DNA of 64,000 nucleotides, from the NCBI RefSeq assembly GCF_944324995.1, contig NZ_CALUYL010000016.1, positions 1-64,000 of the forward strand, read 5' to 3'. Below the pieces are notes generated by a model. The model was not told the DNA's origin. It searched no databases and saw only the letters and a list, made by a program, of their open reading frames with translations. Numbering within the stretch: position 1 is the first letter of the stretch; every line of letters starts with the position of its first letter. Made by a program: the position numbers and the translations under genes. Below, piece by piece: positions 42,526-52,756 of the stretch. This DNA is from an uncultured Mailhella sp. (GTDB lineage Bacteria > Desulfobacterota > Desulfovibrionia > Desulfovibrionales > Desulfovibrionaceae).

Positions 42526-43788
42526 TTGGACAGTTTCATCATAGAGGGCGGCACGCCGCTCAAGGGCGTCATAGAGGTCAGCGGCTCCAAGAATGCCGCG
42601 CTTCCCATCATCATGGCATCCATCGCCGTGGACGACGAAGTGACCTACACCAACGTCCCCGATCTGCGGGACATTCACACCACCATCAAGCTGCTCAATA
42701 TTCTGGGACGCGAATCCTCGCTGGAAAACGGCGTGGTCCGCGTGAAGAACGGCAAGCTCGGCATGGAGGCTCCGTACGATCTTGTGAAGACCATGCGCGC
42801 GTCCGTGCTCTGCCTGGGCCCGCTTCTGGCGAGACTCGGCGAGGCCAAGGTGTCTCTGCCCGGCGGCTGCGCCATCGGCGCGCGCCCCGTGGATCAGCAC
42901 CTCTCCGCGCTCGAAAAGATGGGCGCGGTGTTCGATCTGGAAAGCGGCTACATTCACGGCCGCTGCCCCGACGGGCTGAAGGGCGCGCACATCCGTTTCG
43001 ACTTCCCCACCGTGGGCGGCACGGAAAACGTGCTCATGGCCGCCTGCCTCGCCAGGGGCGAAACGGTGCTGGAAAACGTGGCGCGCGAGCCGGAAATCGT
43101 GGATCTTGCCAATTTTCTCATCCGCTGCGGCGCGCGCATCGAGGGGCACGGCAGCACCATGATCCGCGTGCAGGGGGTGGAGCGACTGCACGGCTGCACG
43201 TACGCCATCATGCCCGACCGCATTGAAGCGGGCACCTTTCTCATTGCCGCGGGCGTGACCGGCGGCGAGCTTCTGCTGAAGAACTGCCCCATCGGCGACA
43301 TGGCCGCCGTGGTGGACAAGCTGCGCGCGGCGGGCATGGTCATTGAGGAAACGCCGGAAGGCGTGCTGGCCCGCGTGGGCGAAGGCGGACTTGCGGGCGT
43401 GGACGTGAGCACCCGGCCGCACCCGGGATTCCCCACGGACATGCAGGCGCAGTTCATGGTGCTTTTGTGCTGCGCGCAGGGCTCGGGCCTCGTGGAAGAA
43501 AACATTTTCGAGAACCGCTTCATGCACGTGCAGGAACTGGTGCGCATGGGCGCGGACATCCACGTGACGGGCTCTTCGGCGCTGGTGCGCGGCGGCCGCA
43601 GACTGACCGGCGCGCCGGTCATGGCCTCGGATCTTCGCGCGGGCGCGGCGCTGGTGCTGGCCGGCCTTGCGGCGGAAGGGGAGACCCGCGTGCAGCGCAT
43701 CTATCACGTGGACAGAGGCTATGAGCATCTGGCGGACAAGCTTTCGGCCGTGGGAGCCAATATCCGCCGAGTGAAGGATCCCGACTAG
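42526..43788 (+). CDS. murA: UDP-N-acetylglucosamine 1-carboxyvinyltransferase
   Basis: First committed step of peptidoglycan synthesis: transfer of enolpyruvate from PEP to UDP-GlcNAc. It has 420 residues from a TTG start at 42526, chosen because ggagg (42514-42518) is well placed; an upstream in-frame TTG at 42502 is not. With this start the catalytic Cys of [15 protein letters not shown] is residue 115, as in E. coli, so fosfomycin sensitivity is expected. Further motifs: [25 protein letters not shown] and [13 protein letters not shown]. Confidence 0.95.
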   Translation: MDSFIIEGGTPLKGVIEVSGSKNAALPIIMASIAVDDEVTYTNVPDLRDIHTTIKLLNILGRESSLENGVVRVKNGKLGMEAPYDLVKTMRASVLCLGPLLARLGEAKVSLPGGCAIGARPVDQHLSALEKMGAVFDLESGYIHGRCPDGLKGAHIRFDFPTVGGTENVLMAACLARGETVLENVAREPEIVDLANFLIRCGARIEGHGSTMIRVQGVERLHGCTYAIMPDRIEAGTFLIAAGVTGGELLLKNCPIGDMAAVVDKLRAAGMVIEETPEGVLARVGEGGLAGVDVSTRPHPGFPTDMQAQFMVLLCCAQGSGLVEENIFENRFMHVQELVRMGADIHVTGSSALVRGGRRLTGAPVMASDLRAGAALVLAGLAAEGETRVQRIYHVDRGYEHLADKLSAVGANIRRVKDPD

Positions 43789-43916
43789 ACTTTTTTTCTT
43801 TTCGGAAAGGGAAGGCGCGTCGTCGCCGCCGGAGTGTTTCGGCAGGAGTCGGCGCGCCTTGTTTGCAACAGCGGACAGGCGCGGAAAACGCCGCGCCGGA
43901 AATTTCGGATCGCGCC

Positions 43917-46589
43917 ATGCCGGGCGAACTTCCGTCGCTTCTTTTCCGCCAGCGGCTTCTTCTTGCCGTGCTGGCCGGTTCCGTGTCGCTTCGCGATGCG
44001 GTGCTCGGCGTGGCGCTGTTCGTTCTTGTGATTATCGTTCCGCGGTTCGCGGGCGCGCGTCGGGCGCTGACGGCGGCCGTGTTTTTCCTGCTCGGTCTGG
44101 GACTTACCTTTCTTGCTTCGCCGAATGCGCCGGATTGTCCCTCGTGGGCGTCGGTTCCGCGCAAAAGCGTGCTTGTCGAGGGGCGCGTGGCGTCCGTGAC
44201 CGGACTTCCCGGAGGCCGCGTGCGCGTGCTGCTGGAAGACGTGCGTCCGATGGAAGACATGCCGCCGCTTGCGGAAGAGACGAAAGCGCGGGTGCGCAAG
44301 GCGCTGGACAGAAAGATCGGCCCCGAGCTTTCCGGCGGCAGAAAGGGGTATCCCGGCCGCATCGTGGAGGACGACGCCTCTCCCGTGCCGGGGCTCGTGA
44401 GCCTGACGCTGCAGAAGCGGGACATGGCGCACACGGGCAGGCCGGTGGCCGGAGAAACGCTGCGGGCCCTCATGCGCCTGTATCCCACCGTGGGCAGCGT
44501 GAATCCCGGCGTTTCCGATCTCGGCAGGTACTGGGCGGATCGCGACGTCTGGCATAATGCGCGGCTGAACAGAACTGCCGCGGGGCCGCTGTATCTCGAG
44601 CTTGCCGAGGGCGAAGGCCTGGCGTACCGGGCGCAGCTTCTGAGGGAGAGCTGGCGCGAGGCGCTCTCCGCAGAACTTTTCAAAGACGAGCCCGCGGACG
44701 GGAAGTCCGGCGGCAGGCGAGCGTCGGACTCGCGGGCGGAGGAAGTCCCGCCGCAGGGCAGGGCCATGCTTCCGGCGCTGCTTTTCGGCGATCGTTCCTT
44801 TCTCAGTCCGCACACCGTGGATCTTTTCAACCGGGCGGGACTTGTGCATTCGCTGGCTCTTTCCGGTCAGCATCTGGCGCTTGCGGCCATGGCGGGCGCG
44901 GCGCTGATTTTTCTTGCGTCGCGGGCGTTTCGCGGCCTGTTCCTCGTGATGCCGAGGCGCGTGCTCGTGGTTTCGGCAGGCGTTCCCTTTGCGCTGGCCT
45001 ATCTTTTTCTCGGCGGCGCGCCGTTTTCCCTCATCCGCGCGGCGTGCATGATGCTGGCCGGTTCCGTGTACCTGTGCCTGCGCCGCAGCACGGCTCCGCT
45101 GGACGCCTTGTTTGCCGCGTGCCTTCTGCTCTTTATCGGCTGGCCGCGCGCGGCCTTCGATCTTTCCGCACAGCTTTCCGTGCTTGCCGTGGCGGGCATA
45201 CTGCTTTCCATGCCGCTGGTTTCGGCGCTGCGCAGGCGCTTTCCTCCTGCCCGTCGTCCGGGCGGCGACTCCCGCTCCCGGTTTCGTCGCGCAGTTCATG
45301 CGGCGATACGCTGGAGCGGCGCCATGCTCATTCTTTCGCTTGCTGCGCAGCTCGCCGTGCTGCCCGTGATCGTTTCCGTGTTCGGGGCAACGAGCGTGCA
45401 GGTCTGGACGAATCTTATCTGGCTGCCGCCGCTCACCTTTGTCACGCTTCCAGCGGCGGCGCTCGGCATGCTGCTTCTGGCGTGTCTGGGGCCGCAGAGC
45501 TGCTCCACGCTGCTTTTCGCCGCGGCTACGCTCCCTGCCGACATCATGCTCGATATTCTGGAGCGCATGGCCGAAGCCGGAGCCCTGCCGCTCGTGCAGT
45601 TTATGCGCCCCCTGTCCTTGAGCGCGCTCGGCTACGGAGCGGCGCTCACGGGCGGCATGCTGATGATGGGCCGGAAGCTGAACGGCCTTCCGGCGGGAGA
45701 GGCGGCGCGCAGGCTGCTGTGCCTCGGGCTTCTGATGATGCCGGCAGGGCAGATTCCCGTCTGGCTCGACGACTGGCGGGCGGCGCGGGAGCGGGAAGTG
45801 GCGCTGACCGTGTTCGACGTGGGACAGGGGCAGGCGGTGCTTTTGAGCTATCCCGGCGGACGCGTGCTTGTGGACGGCGGCGGCAGCGCCTCGCCGACGT
45901 TCGACTGCGGGCGCAGCATCCTTGCTCCGGCCCTGACATACGGACGCATGCCGCGCCTTGACGCGGTCATCGTGAGTCACACGGACATGGATCACGCGCG
46001 CGGCCTTCGCTGGATACTGGAACATTTCGAGGTGGGAAGCCTCTGCTGGTCGTCGCTGTCAGCGCGGGATGATTCCGCCGACGGCAGGGCGCTGCGCGAG
46101 ATAGCGGCGCGGCGGGGTATTCCCGAGCGGATTCTGGGCCGCGGCGACGTGATGGAGCTTGCCGAGGGCATACGGCTGGAAATGGTCTGGCCGGACAAGG
46201 CAGCGCCCCGGCCGGGCAGAAAAACGTCGCCCAACGATGCGTCGCTCTCGTTTCGCGTGATTCGCGACGAGGTGCCTCTGGCCATTCTGTGCGGCGACAT
46301 GACGGCTCCGGCGCTGCGGCGTCTTGCAGAGAGCGGACAGGATCTGCGGGCCGAACTGCTTGTGCTGCCGCATCACGGCGCAACGTCGAGCCTTCAGCGG
46401 AAGTTTTACGATGCCGTGTCGCCGGAAGCGGCCGCGGCTTCGGCGGCGGCGTTCAATCATTACGGCTTTCCCGGACGAAAGGTGCGTGCGGAGATGGCCC
46501 GGCGGCTGATTCCTCTGTACAGCACCACGATGCTCGGAGGCTTCACCGTGACGTGGTCGGGAAAGGACGGGCGCATGACGCTGCCCTGA
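43917..46589 (+). CDS. comEC: ComEC/Rec2 DNA-uptake channel protein
   Basis: Inner-membrane channel that passes single-stranded DNA into the cell during natural transformation; 890 residues from the ATG at 43917 (a TTG at 43863 is an alternative). An N-terminal DUF4131-like region with ~60 extra residues around 80-140 leads to the Competence domain (FNRAGLVHSLALSGQHLALAAMAG, FSLIRAACMMLAG) with many transmembrane helices. The C-terminus is a metallo-beta-lactamase domain: TVFDVGQGQAVLLSYPGG, VLVDGGG and VSHTDMDHARGL (~686-697), LPHHGATSS. Its neighbour murA is 128 bases upstream. Confidence 0.9.
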   Translation: MPGELPSLLFRQRLLLAVLAGSVSLRDAVLGVALFVLVIIVPRFAGARRALTAAVFFLLGLGLTFLASPNAPDCPSWASVPRKSVLVEGRVASVTGLPGGRVRVLLEDVRPMEDMPPLAEETKARVRKALDRKIGPELSGGRKGYPGRIVEDDASPVPGLVSLTLQKRDMAHTGRPVAGETLRALMRLYPTVGSVNPGVSDLGRYWADRDVWHNARLNRTAAGPLYLELAEGEGLAYRAQLLRESWREALSAELFKDEPADGKSGGRRASDSRAEEVPPQGRAMLPALLFGDRSFLSPHTVDLFNRAGLVHSLALSGQHLALAAMAGAALIFLASRAFRGLFLVMPRRVLVVSAGVPFALAYLFLGGAPFSLIRAACMMLAGSVYLCLRRSTAPLDALFAACLLLFIGWPRAAFDLSAQLSVLAVAGILLSMPLVSALRRRFPPARRPGGDSRSRFRRAVHAAIRWSGAMLILSLAAQLAVLPVIVSVFGATSVQVWTNLIWLPPLTFVTLPAAALGMLLLACLGPQSCSTLLFAAATLPADIMLDILERMAEAGALPLVQFMRPLSLSALGYGAALTGGMLMMGRKLNGLPAGEAARRLLCLGLLMMPAGQIPVWLDDWRAAREREVALTVFDVGQGQAVLLSYPGGRVLVDGGGSASPTFDCGRSILAPALTYGRMPRLDAVIVSHTDMDHARGLRWILEHFEVGSLCWSSLSARDDSADGRALREIAARRGIPERILGRGDVMELAEGIRLEMVWPDKAAPRPGRKTSPNDASLSFRVIRDEVPLAILCGDMTAPALRRLAESGQDLRAELLVLPHHGATSSLQRKFYDAVSPEAAAASAAAFNHYGFPGRKVRAEMARRLIPLYSTTMLGGFTVTWSGKDGRMTLP

Positions 46590-47351
46590 ACTTCGCGCCG
46601 GTCGGAGGGCAGCGCGGAACAGTGCCATGCGATACGGCGGAAAAGAGGCTTGAGACTGTCGTCGGCTGCGAAAAAGGACAATTCCGAGCAGTTCTGTAGG
46701 ATTTAGAAGAAAAGAGCCTCACAACGCCTGAGAGAGACGTTTAATCAGGGTTGCCGACAGCTCGGCGGGAGAGCAATCGGCCCCGGGCGTGTTTGACGCA
46801 AAAATTTTTCAGAGATGGAGAAAAGAGGAGCGCTTTTCGCGCGGCACAGCGGTCCGCCGCAGCATGCACGTTTTCTTTTGAGATTCCGGGGTGTTGCGGG
46901 CGTTGCGCGAGCGGGAATACTTGAGCATGGAACGCCGCGCGGATGCGGATCGGCTTTTCTAGGAGCGTCAGCCTTTTGAAGGGCAAGGCGGCGGGCCTGC
47001 ATAGGAGCGTCGGGGAAGCGCGGCCTGACGAGGCCGGGGCGGCTTCCTGTCTTTGTTGCGGGGATGCATCGGCTTGCCGTTGTCGGCAAGGCCTGCGGCG
47101 GGGAGTTGTGCGCGGGGCGCAAGAGAGGCGTGTCATCGGCGTTGCCCCGCAGAACCGTTGTCCGATGCGCTGCGTGTGCGGTCAGGCATCCTCGGCAAAG
47201 ATTCGGCGGAGTCGGCAAGGGCGCAACGCAAGGGAGCGCCGGGCGCAGGCAACGCATGGCGGGAAGAGCTCATCTGCTGCGCATCCGCCGCGCCTGCCCG
47301 CGCATCATCAGCGCATCGACTGTCGGTGAGGAGAATGTTCGCGAAGGCGCG
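46590..47351. other. Gene-free spacer between comEC and the hydrogenase protease
   Basis: About 760 bases, GC-rich apart from short AT patches. Open frames occur in several phases (for example 46745-47257 minus and 46943-47329 plus), but they have Arg/Cys/Ser-rich composition, no start signals and no recognisable domain. It may contain decayed sequence. A 22-base word at 47006-47027 recurs almost exactly in the next spacer (47998-48020). Confidence 0.45.
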
Positions 47352-47831
47352 TCAACGGTCGCTCACGGCAATGCCCAGTTCGCGCAGTTCATCCACGAGC
47401 TTTTGCGCCAGCGCGGGCACGGCGTCGCGGCACACGGGGGAGAGACCGAGTTCCATGGTGTTGTAGTCGGCGGGTTCCATGCCGAACACCACGCCTTCCG
47501 GGCGATGGCCGAGAATGTCGCAGTAAATGAGCGTGTCCACGAGGTCGGTCTGATGCAGCGAGTCGCGGAAGCTCATGCTCTTGCGCAGATCGTTGTCCGT
47601 GAGGCGGTAGATGCTGCCGGGCGCGTCGCCGCCGAGCACGGCGTCGAGCACATAGACGCGGTCGCACTGCAGAAGGGCGTCCATGAGACCCATGCCCAGC
47701 GTGCCGCCGTCCACAAGCGTGACGTTTTCGGGAAAGGCGTAATGTTCCTGAAGCCATTCGAGCGCGCGCACGCCGATGCCTTCGTCGGTGAAAAGAATGT
47801 TGCCTACGCCAAGAATGAGAATGCGGTCCAT
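47352..47831 (-). CDS. hynC: [NiFe] hydrogenase maturation protease
   Basis: Endopeptidase of the HyaD/HybD/HynC family that clips the C-terminal peptide of the hydrogenase large subunit after nickel insertion; 159 residues. The family start ILILGVGNILFTDEGIGVRALEWL contains the nickel-sensing Glu (TDEGIG), followed by LVDGGTLGMGLMDALLQCDRVYVLDAV (metal-binding Asp) and the conserved HQTDL (His). It lies on the same strand 680 bases behind the large-subunit gene, whose C-terminus has the matching cleavage site. The start at 47831 is supported by the MDRILILG pattern; upstream codons in frame are not protein-like. Confidence 0.9.
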   Translation of the reverse strand: MDRILILGVGNILFTDEGIGVRALEWLQEHYAFPENVTLVDGGTLGMGLMDALLQCDRVYVLDAVLGGDAPGSIYRLTDNDLRKSMSFRDSLHQTDLVDTLIYCDILGHRPEGVVFGMEPADYNTMELGLSPVCRDAVPALAQKLVDELRELGIAVSDR

Positions 47832-48461
47832 GGTGATCTCAAAATCGGGAAAGGTGGCGGGGAAATCGGCGGGCCGCCACAGTGCGGCGCGTGTTTCCCG
47901 GAATGGTGATCGGAAGATGCTGCGGAAGGAGACGTGTTGACGCGGAACGTCTGCGGGAAGCCCAAACACATTTTTTATCGTCCGCGGCTGCGCCGGAAGC
48001 GTCGGGGAAGGCGCGGCCTGCTGCGGCAGGGCGAGTTCATGTCCTGCGCCGGAATGCGGAAGAGGGCGACGCTGCGTCTGTGCCCGGCCTGGTCTCCCCC
48101 GGCGGAGCGCTGGAGAGGCTCGCCGCCCGGCGCGGAACATGCTCAAAGCACGCGAGGCAAGTTTCCCCTGTCTGTTTTCGCGGCGCAGAGGCGGGCCGGG
48201 GGCATGCCGTACCCCGTACCCGCGGGCCGGGTGAACATCGCCGCCGCGCAGGTGTTTGCCCTTGCGGACGAACGCCGTTTTGCCTGTCCCGTCCGGCGAA
48301 ATATCGCCCTCTGCCTCCGGCAGCATCGGTCGGGAGCCGGCCCTGCAAAGGCGGCAGCACCGGAGTTCAAACCGCTCGTGCGGGGCTGGCGTCAGATGCG
48401 GCAGGAGCCGCAACGCGCGTTGCCGTCCGGCGCAGCGTTTTCGGCGTCCATGTTCGACCAT
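47832..48461. other. Gene-free spacer behind the hydrogenase operon
   Basis: About 630 bases without a plausible gene. An open frame joins it to the protease, but its composition (Arg/Pro/His-rich) argues against translation. It starts with the terminator of the large subunit, so the protease must have its own promoter here; none could be picked out. Confidence 0.45.
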
Positions 48462-48496
48462 GAAAAAAAGGGGGAGGATCGGACATCCTCCCCCCT
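48462..48496 (-). terminator. Rho-independent terminator of the hydrogenase operon
   Basis: A 10-bp stem gggggaggat/atcctccccc is followed on the minus strand by seven Ts, 15 bases past the large-subunit stop. Confidence 0.9.
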
Positions 48497-48511
48497 TGTC
48501 GTCATGACGGA

Positions 48512-50191
48512 TTACAGAACCTTGAAGTCGTAACCCTGATTGGTGCGGCCGTCGATGACGTGAACGCCGCAGGCGATGCACGGATCGAAGGAATGCACGG
48601 TGCGCAGGATTTCCACGGGGCGCTTGGGATCGGCCACGGGCGTGCCGACGAGGGCGGCTTCCACGGCGCTCATCTTGCCTTCGGCGCAGCGGGGACCGAG
48701 GTTCCAGGTGGAGGGCACCACGAGCTGGAAGTTGGCGATTTTGCCGTTTTCAATGACGAGCCAGTGCGACAGGCCGCCGCGGGGCGCGTGAACGAAGCCC
48801 ACGCCTTCGGCGTTCTTGGGCACTTCGGTGTTGATGCAGATCTTGTTGTCGCCCTTGGCGATGTTGTCTTCAAGCTGCTGAATCCATTCGCCGATGCCGT
48901 TGGCCACCACCACGGCTTCCACGCCGCGGGCGGCGGTGCGGCCGAGGGTGGAGAAGAGGGCTTCGGGGCCGACGCTCAGGGCCTTCAGCACCGTGTTCAC
49001 GGTGTCGGTGACCAGCTTGTCGCCCTGCGCGTAGGAAATGAGCATCTGGGCGAGGGGGCCGGTTTCCACGGCGTGACCGTCGTAGCGGGGGGCCTTCATC
49101 CAGGAGTAGCGGTCGGGATCGCCGATGCGGGTGAAGCGCGGATCGGTCACGCCCTGATAGGGAGCGCGGGCCTCGTCGCCTTCAAACCAGCTGTGACGCA
49201 CGTGTTCGGAAATCTTCGAGGGATCGAAGGGCAGCACGGTGCTGAGGTCGCGGTTGTAGATGACGCCCGGCTTGAGCCAGCGGGTGGTGAGATCGCGTTC
49301 CTTGCCCGGGAATTCGCCGAAGTCCATGTAGTCGGAAACGCCGCCGCCGATGGCGGCCCAGTCCTTGTAGGCGCCGGCCACGAGCAGCAGATCGGGAATG
49401 TACACCTGTTCCACGAAGGCGCGGGCCTTCTGATACAGGGCCTTGAACTGGGCGATGGTGTCGGGGCGCAGGGCGTTGTAGCAGGTGACGCCGCCCGCAA
49501 TGAGGAACTGCGGATGCGGATTCTTGGCGCCGAACACGGCCGTGGCGCGGGCGATTTCCACCTGAACGCGCAGGGCTTCCAGATAGTGGGCCGTGGCCAC
49601 GAGGTTGGCTTCGGGATCGAGATAGTAGGAAGGATGTCCGCCGAGGAAGTAGGCGTTGGTGAAGGGGCCGAGCTGGCCGCTTTCCACGAGGGCCTTCACC
49701 TTGGCCTGCACGGCGCGCAGTTCGTCCTCGCTGGTGGGACGGGGCGAAATGGAGGCGTTGAGCTTGGCGGCCTTGGCCGGATCGGCCTTGAGGGCGGCGG
49801 CCACGTCCACGAAGTCGAGGGCGTGCAGGTGATAGAAATGCACCACATGATCGTGCAGATTCTGCATGCCGAGCACGAGATTGCGGATCAGCGTGGCGTT
49901 CACGGGAATCTCGATCTTCATGGCGTCTTCGAGCGCGCGGGTGGACGCGAGCGAGTGCGTGTAGGTGCACACGCCGCAGGTGCGGCCGGTGAAGAACTGG
50001 GCGTCGCGCGGATCGCGGCCCTTGAGGATGGTTTCCAGCCCGCGGAACAGGGTGGAGCAGCTTCTGGCGTCTTTGACGCGTCCGTTTTCGACTTCCACCT
50101 CGATGCGGAGATGGCCCTCGATACGGGTAAGCGGGTCCACCACGATGGGCCCGGTAAAGGAACTCTGGGGAGTGGTTTTTGCTTCGCTCAT
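48512..50191 (-). CDS. hynB: Periplasmic [NiFe] hydrogenase large subunit
   Basis: Catalytic subunit that oxidises H2 at a Ni-Fe(CN)2CO centre, 559 residues. The four nickel cysteines are in RTCGVC (C72, C75) and DPCIACGVH (C538, C541). The C-terminal 15 residues after H544 (VIDGRTNQGYDFKVL) would be cut off by the maturation protease encoded downstream. Desulfovibrio Hyn-type sequence throughout (DPLTRIEGHLRIEVEVENG, TGRTCGVCTYTHSLAS). It lacks a signal and is carried through the Tat system by the small subunit, encoded 14 bases upstream. Confidence 0.96.
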   Translation of the reverse strand: MSEAKTTPQSSFTGPIVVDPLTRIEGHLRIEVEVENGRVKDARSCSTLFRGLETILKGRDPRDAQFFTGRTCGVCTYTHSLASTRALEDAMKIEIPVNATLIRNLVLGMQNLHDHVVHFYHLHALDFVDVAAALKADPAKAAKLNASISPRPTSEDELRAVQAKVKALVESGQLGPFTNAYFLGGHPSYYLDPEANLVATAHYLEALRVQVEIARATAVFGAKNPHPQFLIAGGVTCYNALRPDTIAQFKALYQKARAFVEQVYIPDLLLVAGAYKDWAAIGGGVSDYMDFGEFPGKERDLTTRWLKPGVIYNRDLSTVLPFDPSKISEHVRHSWFEGDEARAPYQGVTDPRFTRIGDPDRYSWMKAPRYDGHAVETGPLAQMLISYAQGDKLVTDTVNTVLKALSVGPEALFSTLGRTAARGVEAVVVANGIGEWIQQLEDNIAKGDNKICINTEVPKNAEGVGFVHAPRGGLSHWLVIENGKIANFQLVVPSTWNLGPRCAEGKMSAVEAALVGTPVADPKRPVEILRTVHSFDPCIACGVHVIDGRTNQGYDFKVL

Positions 50192-50205
50192 GGTGGCATT
50201 ACTCG

Positions 50206-51156
50206 CTAGTTTTCATAGAAGGGGGTCAGCTTGTCCCAGAAGTTCGGTTCGGAACAGCCTATGCAGGGATGTCCGGCGGCGACGGGCCAGTTCACGTCGT
50301 TGAACAGTGCCTTGGGGCAGTTGTTGTAGGTCACCGGGCCCTTGCAGCCGAGCTTGTAGAGGCACCAGCCCTTGCGGGCCTCTTCGGAATCGAAGGAGGG
50401 AGCGAATTCACCGGCTTCAAAGTGGGGCAGACGTTCGCACAGTTCGTGAACGGTGTGGCCGTAGAAGGCCAGAGGACGATTGAGGGCGTCGAGTTCCAGC
50501 TTGACGCCGGAAAGCACGGCGGCGATGGTGCCGATGAGATTCAGGGGATTGGGCGGGCAGCCGGGCACGTTGACGGCCTTGACGCCGAGATCGGCGAAGC
50601 AGTCGTTGACGCCCTTGCAGCCGGAAGGATTGGGCGCGGCGGAAGGGATGCCGCCGAAGCAGGCGCAGGTGCCGTAGGAAATGACGGCCTTGGCGCCGGG
50701 CAGTACTTCCTTGTTGATGGCGTACATGGTCTTGCCGCCGATGGTGCCGTAGAGGCCGTCCATGGCGGTGGGAATGGCGCCTTCCACGACGCACACGTAG
50801 CCGTTGGGATTCTTCATGGCCAGGTGCAGAGCGTCTTCCGCGGCTTCGCCGGCGGCGGCCATGATGGTTTCCTGATAGTCGAGGGAAATGGTGTCGAGAA
50901 TGAGCTCGTCGATGAACGGCTTGCTCGAGCGCAGCAGCGCTTCCGTGCATCCGGTGCATTCCGCGTCGTGCAGGTAGATGACGGCAGGACGCGCGGCAGA
51001 CGTGAGAGCCTTTGCCATGGTGGGCGCGAACGTGGGGCCCAGGCCCATGGCCACAGCCACAGTGGAACAGAATTTCAGAAACTCGCGGCGCGACACGCCT
51101 CGTTTTTCAAGGCGTTCTTCCGCGCCTTCTTTCCCCAGACCAATGGAGATTTGCAT
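50206..51156 (-). CDS. hynA: Periplasmic [NiFe] hydrogenase small subunit
   Basis: Electron-transfer subunit with three iron-sulfur clusters, 316 residues. The twin-arginine signal SRREFLKF (R23-R24) and hydrophobic stretch export the folded heterodimer. Proximal cluster ligands lie in [15 protein letters not shown] and VPGCPPNP. Medial and distal ligands lie in the C-terminal half (H...[43 protein letters not shown]). It is the first gene of the operon. Together with a cytochrome c3 it would feed H2 electrons towards the Dsr complex. Confidence 0.96.
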   Translation of the reverse strand: MQISIGLGKEGAEERLEKRGVSRREFLKFCSTVAVAMGLGPTFAPTMAKALTSAARPAVIYLHDAECTGCTEALLRSSKPFIDELILDTISLDYQETIMAAAGEAAEDALHLAMKNPNGYVCVVEGAIPTAMDGLYGTIGGKTMYAINKEVLPGAKAVISYGTCACFGGIPSAAPNPSGCKGVNDCFADLGVKAVNVPGCPPNPLNLIGTIAAVLSGVKLELDALNRPLAFYGHTVHELCERLPHFEAGEFAPSFDSEEARKGWCLYKLGCKGPVTYNNCPKALFNDVNWPVAAGHPCIGCSEPNFWDKLTPFYEN

Positions 51157-51291
51157 AAGGCCCTCCTGGCGCTGATAGACAGGAATTTTCCGCGAAGGCT
51201 TCCATGGCGGCGGGAAGGTCGCGGCTTTTGCCGATAAGGGAACAAGTCATGCGCTGAGGCATGATCTTCTTCTGATATTACTTTATATCCG

Positions 51292-51320
51292 ACTCTAACA
51301 TCAGAGAAGGGGCAGGTCAA
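51292..51320 (-). promoter_or_regulatory. Putative promoter of the hydrogenase operon
   Basis: On the minus strand TTGACC (51315-51320), 17 bases, TAGAGT (51292-51297), 136 bases before the hynA ATG. It sits in the most AT-rich part of the gap. Confidence 0.45.
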
Positions 51321-51727
51321 CCGACGAGAATCTTTTCTTTGAAGAAATGACATAAAAATCACATGGTTCCGTCTTTTGCCCGGCGAGTTCGGCAAGTGTG
51401 GGAGATGACAGCCTTTTTCCCGCCAGCCGAAGGGAAGAGCGGAAGGAAAATTCGCGCGTGTCGCGCCCTGCCGCGTCTGCCTCGCCGCAGGCCGCGCTCC
51501 GCGAAAACGAAGGGCGGCGCGGAAGCTCCTGTCTTCGCCCGCAGAAGAGTCCATGCCCGAAAGCGGCGGCCGCCGGTCTTTGAACGCCGCCTCCGTCCGC
51601 AGAACGGACCGCACGGGCGCGCGTCGTCATCAGCGCTGCGCTTTCACGCCCGCGCACGGAAAAGACAATCCGGGGGGCAAGGCCGCGTCCGTGATGGTCT
51701 TTATTCCCGCCCGCCGCAGGAATCACG
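51321..51727. other. Spacer without a recognised gene
   Basis: Roughly 400 GC-rich bases between the hydrogenase promoter and the glycosyltransferase stop. Open frames are present on both strands but none resembles a protein, and no terminator for the glycosyltransferase is evident. Confidence 0.45.
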
Positions 51728-52756
51728 CTAGGCGAGCATGGTTTTCAGTTCTTCGAGCATGCGTTCCGGCAGAATGCCCGTGATGCAGGCGTTGCCTTTG
51801 GGGCAGGTGCCGGAGCCGTGCAGCGAGCAGGGGCGGCAGGGCATGTCGAGCTGCACCACGCGGTCGTGCTCGCCGGAGGGGAAGAATCCCCATTCCCTGC
51901 AGGTGGGGCCGAACATGGCAAGCGCGGGCGTGCCCACGGCGGTGGCGAGGTGCATGGGGCCGGAATCGCCGGTCACGAGCACGTCGGCAACGGACGTCAG
52001 GGCGCACAGTTCGCGCAGGCCGGTCTTGTTGACGAAGCTGCGGGGGTGTTCCTCTTCGGGCATGTCGTCGCCCTGGCCCACCCAGAAGTAGCTGATGCCC
52101 TCGCTGCGGAGCAGCGCGGCAAAGCGCAGCCAGGTCTCCATGGGCCAGGTTTTTGCCTCGTGGGTGGCAAAGGGGTGCAGCGCCACGATGGGCGCGCCTT
52201 CGGCCTGAAGGGGGGCGAGCAGTTCTTCCGCATGGGTGATTTCGTCCTGCGTAAGAAAGACGCGGGGACGGAGTTCCGCGGCGGAGGGCACGTTTTCCTT
52301 GTCGTACAGGCCGATGGCGTAGCGCTGGGGCACGTTGTAGCGGCGCAGCGCTTCGCCGAAGAAGCGCCCCTTGCTCCACAGAAAGATGCGGCGGGCCAGC
52401 GCCATCTTGTTGTAGCAGATGATGGCGTCGCGCCAAATGCGCGCCAGCATGGCGGAACGCAGATTGCGATGCAGGTCAAGCAGCGGGGAGTCGCGATATT
52501 TTTCCATGATGCCGCGGAAGATGACGGCCTGCGTCTGCCCGTGCAGATCGTTGTCGTCGAAGCCGATGACGTTGAGCACGGCGGGATTGTGATCGAACAG
52601 CGGCTCGAAGGCTTCTTTGGTGATGACGGTGAACATGGTTCCGTGCTTTTCGTGCCAGTCGAGGAGAACGCCCGTGGTGAGTGCCACGTCGCCCAGGGAG
52701 CTGAAGCGCACGGCCACCATGTGCTTGTTGCTTATTTTGGAAGAATAACGTGCCAT
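51728..52756 (-). CDS. Heptosyltransferase-like glycosyltransferase (GT9)
   Basis: A family 9 glycosyltransferase of the WaaC/WaaF/WaaQ type, which adds heptose (or a related sugar) to the LPS core in the cytoplasm; 342 residues. The N-terminus has VAVRFSSLGDVALTTGVLLDW (nucleotide-sugar-binding start typical of GT9), and the second lobe has PIVALHPFATHEAKTWP and the strong VLVTGDSGPMHLATAVGTPALAMFGPT. The ATG at 52756 has an AGG site upstream; the frame continues to 53254 but that part is not protein-like. The exact sugar is not determined. No LPS cluster surrounds it. Confidence 0.87.
   Translation of the reverse strand: MARYSSKISNKHMVAVRFSSLGDVALTTGVLLDWHEKHGTMFTVITKEAFEPLFDHNPAVLNVIGFDDNDLHGQTQAVIFRGIMEKYRDSPLLDLHRNLRSAMLARIWRDAIICYNKMALARRIFLWSKGRFFGEALRRYNVPQRYAIGLYDKENVPSAAELRPRVFLTQDEITHAEELLAPLQAEGAPIVALHPFATHEAKTWPMETWLRFAALLRSEGISYFWVGQGDDMPEEEHPRSFVNKTGLRELCALTSVADVLVTGDSGPMHLATAVGTPALAMFGPTCREWGFFPSGEHDRVVQLDMPCRPCSLHGSGTCPKGNACITGILPERMLEELKTMLA

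Noticed and set aside
46745..47257. Open frame in the comEC-hydrogenase spacer
   Set aside because: No start signal, odd Arg/Pro/Cys composition, and overlapping open frames in other phases; likely non-coding.
47832..48581. N-terminal extension of the hydrogenase protease frame
   Set aside because: It crosses the hydrogenase terminator, is Arg/Pro-rich and precedes the typical ILILGVGN start.
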